Shown: positions 18,390 to 27,648 of the stretch, in pieces
Numbering within the stretch: the first letter of the stretch is position 1
Layout: each line of letters begins with the position of its first letter
Origin: Gammaproteobacteria bacterium
GTDB lineage: Bacteria; Pseudomonadota; Gammaproteobacteria; Chromatiales; Chromatiaceae
Direction: 5' to 3'
Assembly (NCBI GenBank): GCA_009929855.1
Contig: RZZN01000002.1
Coordinates: forward strand, 45,010-109,009
DNA length: 64,000 bases
Made by a program: the position numbers and the translations under genes
The notes under the pieces: model-generated
The model's input: only the letters and a program-made list of their open reading frames with translations
Database searches by the model: none
Told to the model about the DNA's origin: nothing

Positions 18390-19493
18390 TCAACCTCTGA
18401 AGCAGGCCTCGACGAGCGCTCCAATCGCCGCCGACTGTGACTCGATGTCGCGCACCAGCGCGAGCTGGATCGCCGCCTTGCGCAGATTCTGACCCGGCGC
18501 GGAGACCTTGAAATAACGATCACCCTCGAGGTGGTCGGTCAAGAAGCGCAGGCCCAGCTCGAAGGGCATCAACCAGATTGCCGCCTCGATGAGATCGACC
18601 TCGGCCCGGGTCAGCCAGGCGCGGGTCTGGCTCGCGTAGCCCTCCAAGAGTGGCGCGGCCAGCGTGAGGTCGAGTGCGACCCGTCCCGGCGCGGACTCGC
18701 CGCCGCGATTGCAGCAGGAGCGCAGACAATCGCCGATATCGTGCAGGACCAGGCCCGGCTGCAGGGTGTCCAGGTCGATCAGTGCGATGCCCTGCCCCGC
18801 TGGATCGAAGAGGATGTTGTCGAGCTTGGGATCACCATGAGTGACGCGGGTGGGGATGCCCCCCCGCGCGTGCGCATCCGCGAGGCGGGTCGCCAGGCTG
18901 CGCCGGGCGAGGACGCAGTCGATGGTCTCGGCCAGCAGGGGATCGCTTGGCTCACCATCAACCCGTGGCAGATTGGCCATGAACCGATCGAGATAGGCCG
19001 GGGTGTCATGGAATCCGGGCAGCGCGATGCCCAGTTGGTCCAGCGGCAATGACTGGATCAGGGTATGGAAACACCCGAGCAACCGGCCGACCTCGCGGGC
19101 CTGGTCGGCATCTCCCAGTTCATTCAGGGTGAGCGTGTCCTCGATGAATTCCATCATCCGCCAGTAGCCGCCCGCGGGGTCGCGCGCCCAGGGCGCGCCC
19201 CTGTGGGTCAGGAGCAGCATCGGGATGCGCACCCCAGGGTCGGGCGCCGAGCGCGCATGGCGCGCGAGCGTTTGGTGATTGGCCATGATCCGGGGCGGAT
19301 CGGGAAAGACCCGCGCGTTGATCCGTTGCAGCAGATAGCGGCGGTCACCGGCGCTGACGCGGTAGGTGTCGTTGATCAGCCCTCGCCCATGGGGCTCGAC
19401 CTTGTCGACCGGCGCAGGCAAGTCGAACGCGCCCGCGATGGATTCGAGCAAGCGGTCAGCGGCGGGTTGGTGGTTGGTCGCGGCTTGGGTCAT
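18390..19493 (-). CDS. APH-fold phosphotransferase (aminoglycoside phosphotransferase-like kinase)
   Basis: A 367-residue eukaryotic-like kinase fold protein. Visible are the GRGLINDTYRV nucleotide loop, RYLLQRIN with the ATP-binding lysine replaced by an arginine/glutamine environment, the catalytic loop RVTHGDPKLDNILF (Brenner motif HGDxxxxN) and the metal motif ALIDLDTLQPG. N-acetylhexosamine kinases and homoserine kinase-like proteins share this pattern; the substrate cannot be decided. The histidine-kinase gene begins 10 bp downstream and relA ends 49 bp upstream, all on the minus strand. Confidence 0.75.
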   Translation of the reverse strand: MTQAATNHQPAADRLLESIAGAFDLPAPVDKVEPHGRGLINDTYRVSAGDRRYLLQRINARVFPDPPRIMANHQTLARHARSAPDPGVRIPMLLLTHRGAPWARDPAGGYWRMMEFIEDTLTLNELGDADQAREVGRLLGCFHTLIQSLPLDQLGIALPGFHDTPAYLDRFMANLPRVDGEPSDPLLAETIDCVLARRSLATRLADAHARGGIPTRVTHGDPKLDNILFDPAGQGIALIDLDTLQPGLVLHDIGDCLRSCCNRGGESAPGRVALDLTLAAPLLEGYASQTRAWLTRAEVDLIEAAIWLMPFELGLRFLTDHLEGDRYFKVSAPGQNLRKAAIQLALVRDIESQSAAIGALVEACFRG

Positions 19494-19542
19494 CCTCGGT
19501 CGCGCATGGTGCGCCTGGCGGCTCAATGATGGGTGCGCCTGC

Positions 19543-21762
19543 TCAGTGAGCGCGGCGCACATCCAGGATATCCGGGATCTGCTCGAGCTTGGTGAGGATC
19601 TTGGATAGATGCGCTCTGTTCCTGACCTCGAGCGTGAAGCGCATGGCCGCGGTGTCGGTGGAGCGCTCCGAATGAGTATTGACGCCGAGCACGTTGACAT
19701 CGTCATCGGAGAGCACCGAGGAGATATCACGCAAGAGTCCCTTGCGATCGCTGGCGATGACGGTCACATCGACCGTGTAACCTGGGTGTCGGCCCTCATC
19801 CGCCCAGCGGACATCGATCAGACGCGACGCCTCGGCGGCCGGAAGATGGGCCAGATTGCTACACTGCTTGCGGTGGATGCTGACACCACGCCCGCGTGTC
19901 ACGAATCCCACGATCGGGTCATGGGGCACCGGCTTGCAACATTGGGCCATGTGGGTCATGAGGTCATCGACACCTTCCACGATGACCTCGGTCGTGCGCT
20001 CCTTGCGATGTGTCCGCGGCGGGCGCGTCTTGATCTCCGGCTCCTTGGGCTCCTCAGTCTTGCGCGCGCCGACTTGGCGCGCGACCTGTCCGACCGCGAG
20101 ATCGCCACGGCCGATCGCCGCGAGCATGTCCTCGCCGCGCTTGAAATTGAAGCGCTCGGCCAATTCCTCGAGGTTGGGCTTATCGCTGATCCCGAGACGC
20201 GCCAGCTCGCGCTCGAGCGCGGTGCGCCCGCCCAGCAGATGCTGGTCGTGATCCTGTTGCCGGAACCATTGGCGGACCCGGTTGCGCGCGCGTGTCGTGG
20301 CCAGATAGCCGTGATGTGGACTCAGCCAGTCACGGCTGGGCGTGGCGTTCTTCTGGGTCAGGATCTCGACCATCTCACCGCTGCGCAGCTCATAGTTGAG
20401 TGGCACGATGCGACCGTTGATCCGGGCGCCGCGGCAGCGGTTGCCGACCTCGGAGTGAATGGCATAGGCAAAGTCAAGGGGTGTGGCACCCTTGGGCAAC
20501 TCCACGACCTTCGAGCGCGGCGTGAGCACATAGATATGCGCGGGCTCGAATTCGGACTTGAAGCGCTCGATGAAGTCGCTGGCCTCCTCGCTCTCGGCCT
20601 CATCCTTGAGCTCGAGCCAGTTGCGCATCCAGATCACCCGGCGCTGAAACGCCGCATCGTGCCCCTTCGACTCCTTGTAGGCCCAGTGAGCCGCCACCCC
20701 GAGCTCGGCGTGTCGGTGCATCTCGTGGGTGCGGATCTGCACCTCGAGCGGCTTGTCACCGGGGCCGACGACGGCGGTGTGCAGCGACTGATAGAGATTG
20801 CGCTTGGGGGTGGCGATATAGTCGTCGAACTCCTTGGGGATGTGTTTCCAGAGACCATGCACCACCCCGAGCGCGGCATAACAATCGGCGACCGTCGCGA
20901 CGAGGATACGGACCGCGCGCAGATCGAAGATCTCGCTGATCTCCACATCCTTGCGCTGCATCTTGCGCCAGATACTGTAGATGTGCTTGGGGCGGCCGCT
21001 GATCTCGGCTTGGATGTGCACCTCCGCGAACGTCTCGTGCAGGATCTGGATGATCGCTGCGATCGAGTGCTCGCGTTCCTCGCGCCGCTCGGCCAGGAGC
21101 TTGGCGATGCGCTTGTAGTCATCCGGCTGGAGATAGCGCAGGCTCAAGTCCTCGAGCTCCCACTTGACCTGCCAGATCCCCAAGCGGTTGGCCAAGGGGG
21201 CGTAGATGCGCTGGGTATCGCGCGCGATCTTGGTGCGGCGCTCCAACTCCAGATCCTTGATCGCGCGCATCAGATGGACACGCTCGGCCAAGACCACCAG
21301 CACCACGCGCACGTCCTCGGCGATCCCGAGCAGCAGGCGGCGGAGATTCTCCTCGTGCTGGTCCTGCTCCTTGGCCGCGATGATGGCGTCGACATTGGCG
21401 ATCTGACCGATCTGCATCAGATCGTCGAGCATCCGCACGATCCCGGCCCCAAAGCGCTCCTGGGCCAGTGCCGCGGTGCACTCGCCCTGACCGATACAGT
21501 CATTGAGCAGGGCCGCGATCAGCGTCTCGCTGTCCATGCGCAGGCGCACCAGGATGTCGGCCGTCGAGAGCGCGTGACGCACATGGGTTTCGCCGGTCTC
21601 GATCCGGCGCTCGCCCTGGCATTGGATCAGGATCGCGCAGGCCGCCGCGATCTGCTCCAGCTCGGGCGGCGGATAATGGCTGGACAACTCCGCAAGCCAG
21701 TGATGAATCGCCGCATGGTCTTCGACGTCCGCGGCGGGAAGATTGTAGAGCGGTTTGACCAT
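19543..21762 (-). CDS. relA: (p)ppGpp synthetase RelA
   Basis: Ribosome-associated stringent-response synthetase of about 739 residues with degenerate HD, synthetase, TGS, zinc-finger-like and ACT domains. The HD region has ALLNDCIGQGE where hydrolases have HDxxED, so hydrolysis is probably lost. The synthetase motif KEFDDYIATPK carries the acidic ExDD form of monofunctional RelA rather than the RxKD of SpoT. TGS is at IYVLTPRSKVVELPKGATPLDF; ACT is at the C-terminus. I use the ATG at 21762; a TTG at 21804 overlapping the DUF1015 stop (TTGA) is the alternative. Confidence 0.94.
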   Translation of the reverse strand: MVKPLYNLPAADVEDHAAIHHWLAELSSHYPPPELEQIAAACAILIQCQGERRIETGETHVRHALSTADILVRLRMDSETLIAALLNDCIGQGECTAALAQERFGAGIVRMLDDLMQIGQIANVDAIIAAKEQDQHEENLRRLLLGIAEDVRVVLVVLAERVHLMRAIKDLELERRTKIARDTQRIYAPLANRLGIWQVKWELEDLSLRYLQPDDYKRIAKLLAERREEREHSIAAIIQILHETFAEVHIQAEISGRPKHIYSIWRKMQRKDVEISEIFDLRAVRILVATVADCYAALGVVHGLWKHIPKEFDDYIATPKRNLYQSLHTAVVGPGDKPLEVQIRTHEMHRHAELGVAAHWAYKESKGHDAAFQRRVIWMRNWLELKDEAESEEASDFIERFKSEFEPAHIYVLTPRSKVVELPKGATPLDFAYAIHSEVGNRCRGARINGRIVPLNYELRSGEMVEILTQKNATPSRDWLSPHHGYLATTRARNRVRQWFRQQDHDQHLLGGRTALERELARLGISDKPNLEELAERFNFKRGEDMLAAIGRGDLAVGQVARQVGARKTEEPKEPEIKTRPPRTHRKERTTEVIVEGVDDLMTHMAQCCKPVPHDPIVGFVTRGRGVSIHRKQCSNLAHLPAAEASRLIDVRWADEGRHPGYTVDVTVIASDRKGLLRDISSVLSDDDVNVLGVNTHSERSTDTAAMRFTLEVRNRAHLSKILTKLEQIPDILDVRRAH

Positions 21763-21800
21763 GGCCGAGGGCCTCGCGGCGCGCAGTGAGGGCGCGGTGC

Positions 21801-23042
21801 TCAATCCAGCTCGTAGCTCACCAGCCCATCGGCCAATTTGGGCTCGAACCAGGTCGATTTGGGGGGCATCACCTCGCCCGCGTCGGCCACCGCCATGAGC
21901 TGCTCCATGCGGGTCGGGTGCAGCGAGAAGGCGACCGCCATCTCACCCGAGTCGACTCGCTCGGCCAGGGCCTGAAGACCGCGCGCGCCACCGACGAAAT
22001 CGATCCGCTCGTCACGCCGCGGGTCCTGGATGCCGAGGATCGGGCCGATCACGTTGTCCTGCAGCAGACTGACGTCGAGCTGACCGATGGGGTCGTCGAA
22101 GGGGATGCGCGCGGGATCGAGCCGCATCCGATACCAGTGACCCGCAAGATACATCCCGAATTCGCCCGGGTGCTCGGGGCGCACCGGTCGCGGCGCACCC
22201 TCGATCGCGAAGGCGACCGAGAGTCGAGTGATCAGTGTGTCGGCGTCGTGGCCATGGAGGCTCCTGATCACGCGGTTGTAATCGAGGATGCGCATCTCCT
22301 CGTGTGGAAAGATGACCGCGAGCGCGAAGTTGTAGGACTCCTCGCCGGTGTGCGCCGGATTGGCCGCGCGTCGCAGCGCGGCCACCCGCGCCGCGGCGGC
22401 GCAGCGGTGATGTCCGTCAGCGATATAGAGCGTCCCAAGCTGGTCGATGGCCGAGGTCAACTCCTCGACGGCCGCCGGCTCATGGACCGGCCAGAGCTCA
22501 TGACGGACACCATCCTCGGTGACCGCGCTGATCTCGGGCGCATCCGCGCTGTGGCGCGCGAGCAGCGCGGGCAACCCGTGATCCGCTCGCCCGGCCAGCA
22601 GCACCGGTCCAGTCTGGGCATTCAGTGCGTCGATCTGACGCACTCGGTCATCCTCCTTCACGGGACGGGTCAGCTCATGACGCTTGATCCGCTCGTTGGC
22701 GTAGGCCGCGAGCGAGGCAGCGGCCACGAGCCCGGTCTGACGATGCGTCCCAGACGTCAAGCGATAGACCTGATAGCCGGGCGTGGTCTCGCGCTCGAGC
22801 ACGCCAGATCCGCGCATGTGCTCGAGATTCCGCCGTGCCCGCGCATAGACCGGCGCACTGTAGGGATCGACATCCGCGGGCAGATCGACCTCCGCGCGCG
22901 AGACATGCAGAAAGCTCCAGGGCCGACCGACGACCATGCGGCGGGCCTCTGCGGCGGTCATCACGTCATAGGGTGGGGCCGCGACGTCCTGGGCGTGGCC
23001 GGGGGCCGGACGCAATGCCGCGAATGGTTTGATCAGTGACAT
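21801..23042 (-). CDS. DUF1015 family protein
   Basis: A 413-residue protein starting MSLIKPFAALRPAP with the DUF1015 signatures DVAAPPYDVM and YIADGHHRCAAAARVA, plus a C-terminal PPKSTWFEPKLADGLV. The histidine-rich ADGHHR motif suggests a hydrolase- or kinase-like active site (the family has been related to SerK-type serine kinases in archaea), but no activity can be assigned. It overlaps or abuts relA. The start at 23042 is preferred to 23054 because it gives the conserved N-terminus. Confidence 0.85.
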   Translation of the reverse strand: MSLIKPFAALRPAPGHAQDVAAPPYDVMTAAEARRMVVGRPWSFLHVSRAEVDLPADVDPYSAPVYARARRNLEHMRGSGVLERETTPGYQVYRLTSGTHRQTGLVAAASLAAYANERIKRHELTRPVKEDDRVRQIDALNAQTGPVLLAGRADHGLPALLARHSADAPEISAVTEDGVRHELWPVHEPAAVEELTSAIDQLGTLYIADGHHRCAAAARVAALRRAANPAHTGEESYNFALAVIFPHEEMRILDYNRVIRSLHGHDADTLITRLSVAFAIEGAPRPVRPEHPGEFGMYLAGHWYRMRLDPARIPFDDPIGQLDVSLLQDNVIGPILGIQDPRRDERIDFVGGARGLQALAERVDSGEMAVAFSLHPTRMEQLMAVADAGEVMPPKSTWFEPKLADGLVSYELD

Positions 23043-23421
23043 GGTGCGACTCACCGTTGCGTTCTCGGAGGCTCTGTCTCGTTCGGCATGAGTGGCGCGC
23101 GATCTCGCTCGACTGGCACGCCGAGGCTTGCGCGAGACTCGCGTGCAATGGTATCAGGTTGCCTTGTCACACGGCCAAGCGGCTTGCGCCTTGGCCCGAT
23201 CCGCGTCGGTCATGTGAGGCTTCAAGGGGCGCCGCGGCCGAGCCTGCGGTTGCTTGGGATCGGCTGGTGCGCGGCCGTGCCGATCGCTGTCATGGTCTTC
23301 TGCGGGCTGCCCGGAATCGTGCCGCCGCCCATTGTGGTCGGATTCTGACCGAAAATCGGCATGCGTTCGAGATATCATGTCGATCGGCGAATCCGCGTCA
23401 TGTCGAGAGGAGACGACCCCA
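23043..23421. other. Divergent region upstream of DUF1015 and the Sel1-like gene
   Basis: Only short overlapping frames are present on both strands (for instance 23088-23348 plus and 23154-23432 minus) with no recognisable domain or convincing ribosome-binding site. The region should contain promoters for both divergent genes, but I could not single out -35/-10 boxes with confidence. Confidence 0.5.
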
Positions 23422-23745
23422 ATGGTCGACAATAGCTATCTCAAGGATCTGATCCTGCTCCGCAATGACCCCTCCACGGTGGCTCGTGTGCGCGCCGCGG
23501 CCGAGCGCGGGGAGATCGATGCCCAATATGCCATGGGTCTGATCTACGCGGAGGGTCGCGGGGTCGCGGTCGATCTTGCGCATGCGCACTTTTGGCTGTC
23601 GTTGGCGATCGCCGGGGGTGACCGTGACGCCGATCTTCTGCGCAACATCGTTGGCAGTCGCATGACCGATGCCGAGTACGCCGCGGCCAAGGCGCTCGCC
23701 GTGGCGCATCGTGCGACACACCCAGCCTCGCCGACACGGCATTGA
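23422..23745 (+). CDS. Small Sel1-repeat-like protein
   Basis: A 107-residue cytosolic protein with one recognisable Sel1/TPR-like repeat: AAERGEIDAQYAMGLIYAEG followed by AHAHFWLSLAIAGGDRDA. Sel1 repeats form helical hairpins used for protein contacts; a single repeat pair without signal peptide gives no specific function. AGGAG at about 23407-23412 precedes the ATG at 23422. It runs into the PAP2 phosphatase frame (a TTG start there would overlap its stop). Confidence 0.72.
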   Translation: MVDNSYLKDLILLRNDPSTVARVRAAAERGEIDAQYAMGLIYAEGRGVAVDLAHAHFWLSLAIAGGDRDADLLRNIVGSRMTDAEYAAAKALAVAHRATHPASPTRH

Positions 23746-23777
23746 GCCGCACGTCCTTGCCGCGGCTCGATCGAGTG

Positions 23778-25022
23778 ATGCCCTCCGGTTCCGAAGTCGC
23801 CGCCAGGCCCCCTCTGGTCTCGCGACGTGGCGAATGGCTCGCGCAGGGCCTCGCCCTGGTCCTGCTCGCCCTGCTCGGAACCCTGCCCTTCTGGTTGACC
23901 GACCTGGACATCCGGGCCGCCGCCATCTTCTACCACCCGCAGGCCGATGACCCTTGGTATACCGGTGGTGAGCCGCTGTGGTCCTTCCTCTATATCGCCT
24001 CGCCACTCCTGACCGGTCTGATCCTGCTGATCGCCATGCTGGTGCTCGGGGCCGGACGTTTCTGGTCATGGTCGCGGCGTCTGCGCTGTTACGCGATCCT
24101 GCTGATCCTGCTGACCATCATCGGACCCGGCTTGGTCGTCAATGGGTTGTTCAAGGACAACTGGGGGCGTCCCCGTCCGCATCAGGTCGAGCAGCTCGGC
24201 GGTACCCGCCCCTATGTCCCGCCGCTTGCGCTGGGTGAGCGTGGCAAGGGCAAGTCTTTTCCGTGCGGTCATAGCTCGGTCGGTTACATGCTCGGCGTCT
24301 TCTTCATGATCTGGCTCAGACGTCGCCCACTGCTGGCCTGGACGGCGCTGGCTGGCGCCCTGGTGCTCGGGACCCTGCTCGGGATTGGACGCATGGCGGC
24401 GGGCGATCATTTTCTCTCGGACGTCATCTGGTCGGCCGTGATCGTCCATGCCATCGCCTTGGGGCTGTATTATTTCGTCCTGCGCATCCCTCAGCGCGAG
24501 GCATTGGCGGCGTCGCAGCCGGCGAGTCCACCCGCGCCGCTGGCCTATCCGCGTCTGACCGCGGCCGGCTATGGCGGATTGGCCGCCTTGCTGGTGGCGG
24601 GCGTGTTGCTCGCGACGCCGCTGAAGACCGTGCAGTTCCTGTTGGTGCGACCACACGAGCAGGACGCGCCACCGCGGACTCTGCGGCTGGTCGCGGACGA
24701 GGCCAATGTGATCCTCTTCTGGACGAGTGGGGCGGATCGCCGGGCGCAGGTGCGTCTGGAGGCGCGTGGCTTCGGCCTACCCTGGAGCAGGGTCGAATCG
24801 GAACTGACCCAGGATCGAGAGCATCTGACCTATCGTCTCACCCACCGCGGCATCTTCACCGAGAAAGATACCAAGCTCGTCGTCGGGATCGTCGCGGCCG
24901 AGTGGGACCGCATCGAGGTCAGGCTCGACTCGGGTGATATCCAGATCCAGTCCGCCGCGCCGCCGTTGCCCGCGCTCGATCCGATGACCGCGGACGGCCG
25001 CGTGGTCTGGGCCACGCACTGA
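23778..25022 (+). CDS. PAP2-superfamily lipid phosphatase with extra C-terminal domain
   Basis: Integral membrane phosphatase of about 414 residues. The three PAP2 motifs are present: KDNWGRPRP, PCGHSS and GRMAAGDHFLSD (R...H...D), between six predicted helices, so the active site faces the periplasm. The motif set resembles LpxE/undecaprenyl-pyrophosphate phosphatases. After the PAP2 core comes a further helix (LAALLVAGVLLATPL) and a soluble tail of about 130 residues rich in beta-like sequence, not part of the minimal domain. A TTG at 23742, overlapping the upstream stop, is an alternative start. Confidence 0.82.
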   Translation: MPSGSEVAARPPLVSRRGEWLAQGLALVLLALLGTLPFWLTDLDIRAAAIFYHPQADDPWYTGGEPLWSFLYIASPLLTGLILLIAMLVLGAGRFWSWSRRLRCYAILLILLTIIGPGLVVNGLFKDNWGRPRPHQVEQLGGTRPYVPPLALGERGKGKSFPCGHSSVGYMLGVFFMIWLRRRPLLAWTALAGALVLGTLLGIGRMAAGDHFLSDVIWSAVIVHAIALGLYYFVLRIPQREALAASQPASPPAPLAYPRLTAAGYGGLAALLVAGVLLATPLKTVQFLLVRPHEQDAPPRTLRLVADEANVILFWTSGADRRAQVRLEARGFGLPWSRVESELTQDREHLTYRLTHRGIFTEKDTKLVVGIVAAEWDRIEVRLDSGDIQIQSAAPPLPALDPMTADGRVVWATH

Positions 25023-25117
25023 TGCCGCTGGATTGCGGCACGCCATTCAATCCGATCGTGACATATACCAGGTTGCGATCGCTGTCGCGGGCCGCTTGGC
25101 CCGTGTGGAGACCAATG

Positions 25118-25315
25118 ATGACCAAGTCCATGAAACCGTTGCATTTGTATCAATTGTCGCGACCGATGCTGATGAAGGCTGCCGAGCTCGATGCCGGCGC
25201 CATCGTGTCGGCATTCGAGGACGAGACCTGCATCTTCATCGAGACCGAGCGAGATGAGACACGCTATGTCTGGAAAGGTGGCGAATGGCTGCCGACCGAC
25301 GCGGTCGGTGGCTAG
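25118..25315 (+). CDS. Small hypothetical protein (65 residues)
   Basis: An acidic 65-residue protein without signal peptide or membrane segment. The sequence FEDETCIFIETERDETRYVWKGGEWLP looks folded, with alternating hydrophobic positions. GGAG at 25107-25110 lies 7 bases before ATG 25118 (ATG 25115 is the alternative), which supports translation. It sits between the PAP2 gene and the phosphodiester glycosidase gene on the same strand. I do not recognise a family. Confidence 0.55.
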   Translation: MTKSMKPLHLYQLSRPMLMKAAELDAGAIVSAFEDETCIFIETERDETRYVWKGGEWLPTDAVGG

Positions 25316-25334
25316 ACCGCTTGCGACGCACCCC

Positions 25335-26126
25335 ATGTTCGCCCGTTGTCTGCTCCTTGGTCTCCTTTGGGTCTGCGCCGCGCAGGCGACTGGCGGCGAC
25401 TGGGCGGCGGCGGGTGAGCACGATCGCTTGCAGGTTGGAGCGGACCTCGTCTATGCCAAGCGCGCGGCTCAGCGTCGTGCCGACGGTGCCATGCTCAGCG
25501 CGCATCTGGCCTTCTTCACCTCGCGGGGCTTCGGACTGACGGTGATCGATCTCGGCGATGGCCCCAAGGCGGCCTATCCGAGCCTGGTCGAGGCCTTCCG
25601 CGGTTGCGGCTGTGTCGCGGGTGTCAATGGTGGCTTCTTCCATCCCGACTGGCGTCCTGCCGGTCTGGTGATCGCTCAGGGCGAGCGCATCAACCGGCTG
25701 GAGACCGCCAAGCTGCTCAGCGGTGTGATCTATAGCGATGAGCGCGGGATCCATCTGCTGCGACGCGCGCACTTCCGTGATCGAGCGGGAATCACCGCCT
25801 TGTTGCAGAGCGGCCCCTATCTCGTCGAGGGTGGGCGGGCGGTCGCTGGGCTGTCCAGTGAGGGCGCCCATCGCCGTACCTTCATCGCCACCGATTGGCG
25901 TGGCCACTGGGTGATCGGTGCCACGCCAACCGCGGTGAGCCTCGCCGATCTCGCGGCGGTCCTCGCCGTGCCGGGCGCGCTCATCGATTGGCCTGTCGAT
26001 CGCGCGATCAATCTCGACGGTGGATCCTCGACGGGCTTTTTCTTCGATCGCGGCCCGACGGCGACGCCAGTGACCTTGCAACCCTGGAAACGGGTGCGCA
26101 ATTTGCTCGGGATCGTCCCACGATGA
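25335..26126 (+). CDS. Secreted phosphodiester glycosidase-like (NAGPA/DUF2233) protein
   Basis: A 263-residue protein with an N-terminal signal peptide (MFARCLLLGLLWVCAAQA). The mature domain has the NAGPA-type signatures: CVAGVNGGFFHPDWRPAGLVI, QSGPYLVEGG, and RAINLDGGSSTGFFF near the C-terminus. The family cleaves phosphodiester-linked sugars (human uncovering enzyme) and bacterial members act on cell-surface glycans; the substrate here is unknown. It may be exported to the periplasm together with the action of the neighbouring PAP2 phosphatase. The start is chosen by the signal peptide, as no clear ribosome-binding site is visible. Confidence 0.82.
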   Translation: MFARCLLLGLLWVCAAQATGGDWAAAGEHDRLQVGADLVYAKRAAQRRADGAMLSAHLAFFTSRGFGLTVIDLGDGPKAAYPSLVEAFRGCGCVAGVNGGFFHPDWRPAGLVIAQGERINRLETAKLLSGVIYSDERGIHLLRRAHFRDRAGITALLQSGPYLVEGGRAVAGLSSEGAHRRTFIATDWRGHWVIGATPTAVSLADLAAVLAVPGALIDWPVDRAINLDGGSSTGFFFDRGPTATPVTLQPWKRVRNLLGIVPR

Positions 26127-26565
26127 GTGAAGGGCCTGGTCTCATCTGGCATGTGGATGACGACAACCTGAGCGGCATCCCTGTCGGCATGCATCGTCTG
26201 GGGCCATGGTGACGATTGCCAGGTGCGCTCAGGCAGCAGCCTGACCATCGACCATTCGCTCAGCGAGGAGGCTTGGTTCGGCACTGGAATGCGGAGCAAC
26301 CATCCATTGCTCGTCGATCCCGTGGCGGGTGACCCCGGCCCGCGCTCCACTGGCGGGCGTGACGCCCCGGCGAATGGTGACTGGATCCTGGATGCCGCGC
26401 ACAGTCCGGGCAGCGATGTCACTGATCCAGCCTCGCCCTTCGCGCAGGAGCCTCCAGCCGACCTGTCGTCAGCGATCCCAGTCGCGTGGCCATGGCCGTC
26501 GGCGCCGAGACCGCGTGCGCGATGCGGGTTAGACTAGCCTCTTTCAGTGATGGGGCGAGCACGAA
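26127..26565. other. 439-bp stretch without a supported gene
   Basis: A 29-codon frame starts at 26123 in an ATGA overlap with the glycosidase stop and ends at 26212 (MSEGPGLIWHVDDDNLSGI...). After a frame change the reading 26223-26537 continues for about 100 codons without stops. Neither part matches a family I can name with confidence; GLIWHVDDD is faintly reminiscent of secreted M6-type metalloproteases. It may be a decayed gene or non-coding. Confidence 0.35.
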
Positions 26566-27558
26566 ATGGCGAAATATCAGGTTTATGGGATTGGCAATGC
26601 CTTGGTCGACATGGAGTACGAGGTCGAGGCGATCGATCTCGGGATCCTCGGCATCGACAAGGGTGTCATGACCCTGGTCGACGAGGCCCAACAGCTGGCG
26701 ATCATGGCGCATCTGAAGCGTCATCGTCACCGGCGCGAGTCGGGCGGCTCGGCGGCGAACTCGGTGATCGCGCTCAGTCAACTCGGCGGCAAGGGCTTCT
26801 ACTCATGCAAGGTCGCCGACGACGAGCTGGGCCATTTCTACATGGAGGATCTCAGCAAGGGTGGCGTTGAGACCAATCATCATACCGAGAAGGCGCAGGG
26901 CCATACCGGACGCTGTGTGGTCCTGGTCACGCCCGACAGCGATCGGACCATGTGCACATTTCTCGGCGTCAGCGGCGCACTCTCGGTCCAGGAGCTGGTC
27001 GAGGACGCACTCTTGGATTCACAGTGGTTCTACACCGAGGGGTATCTGGTCACCTCCGACGCTGCCCGTGAGGCGTCGATCGCCGCCAAGCGCATCGCCG
27101 ATGGGGCGGGGGTGAAGACCGCGATCTCCTTGTCCGATCCCAACATGGTCAAATTCTTCAAGGCGGGCCTGCTGGAGATGATCGGCTCGGGCGTGGATCT
27201 ACTCTTCGCCAACGAATTCGAGGCGATGGGCATGGCCGGCAGCGACGACATCCAGGTCGCGGTCGAGTATCTCAAGACCATCAGCCGATCCTTCGCCATC
27301 ACCCGCGGTCCGCAAGGCGCGTTGATCTGGGATGGCGCGTCACTGATCGAGATCCCCGCGGTCGCGGTCAAGGCCGTGGACACGGTCGGGGCTGGTGATA
27401 TGTTCGCCGGGGCCTTCCTCTATGGACTGAGCCAAGGTTGGGATCATGCGCGCTCAGGCCGGCTGGCATCCGCCGCGGCGGCGCAACTGGTCACCAAGCT
27501 TGGACCGCGGATCCCCGCCGCCGAGACCCAAGCGATCCTCAGGTCATTCGACGGTTGA
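26566..27558 (+). CDS. PfkB-family adenosine kinase
   Basis: A 330-residue ribokinase-fold kinase predicted to phosphorylate adenosine (or a related nucleoside) for salvage. It begins YQVYGIGNALVDMEYEV, has ESGGSAANSVIALSQLGGKG (PfkB signature 1 region, sugar-binding GG) and ends with the catalytic DTVGAGDMFAGAFLYGL, where the aspartate of GAGD is the base. The order and spacing fit bacterial adenosine kinases of the YDR/COG0524 type found in proteobacteria. It stands alone between the uncharacterised stretch and a lipoprotein gene. Confidence 0.85.
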   Translation: MAKYQVYGIGNALVDMEYEVEAIDLGILGIDKGVMTLVDEAQQLAIMAHLKRHRHRRESGGSAANSVIALSQLGGKGFYSCKVADDELGHFYMEDLSKGGVETNHHTEKAQGHTGRCVVLVTPDSDRTMCTFLGVSGALSVQELVEDALLDSQWFYTEGYLVTSDAAREASIAAKRIADGAGVKTAISLSDPNMVKFFKAGLLEMIGSGVDLLFANEFEAMGMAGSDDIQVAVEYLKTISRSFAITRGPQGALIWDGASLIEIPAVAVKAVDTVGAGDMFAGAFLYGLSQGWDHARSGRLASAAAAQLVTKLGPRIPAAETQAILRSFDG

Positions 27559-27648
27559 TGATCGCCCGGTCGACCCCGTGAGGTCGATCGATCGCCGAGT
27601 CCAGCGCCAAACCGACTGCTGCATCACACCCTGATTCGGAATCGCACC

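Noticed and set aside
19609..21789. 726-residue plus-strand open frame antisense to relA
   Set aside because: Low-complexity histidine/arginine/leucine shadow typical of high-GC DNA; the minus strand encodes an intact RelA over the same interval.
23154..23432. 92-residue minus-strand frame in the DUF1015/Sel1 gap
   Set aside because: Histidine/arginine-rich composition, no ribosome-binding site and partial overlap with the Sel1-like gene suggest a shadow, although the end KPHMTDADRAKAQAAW looks slightly protein-like.
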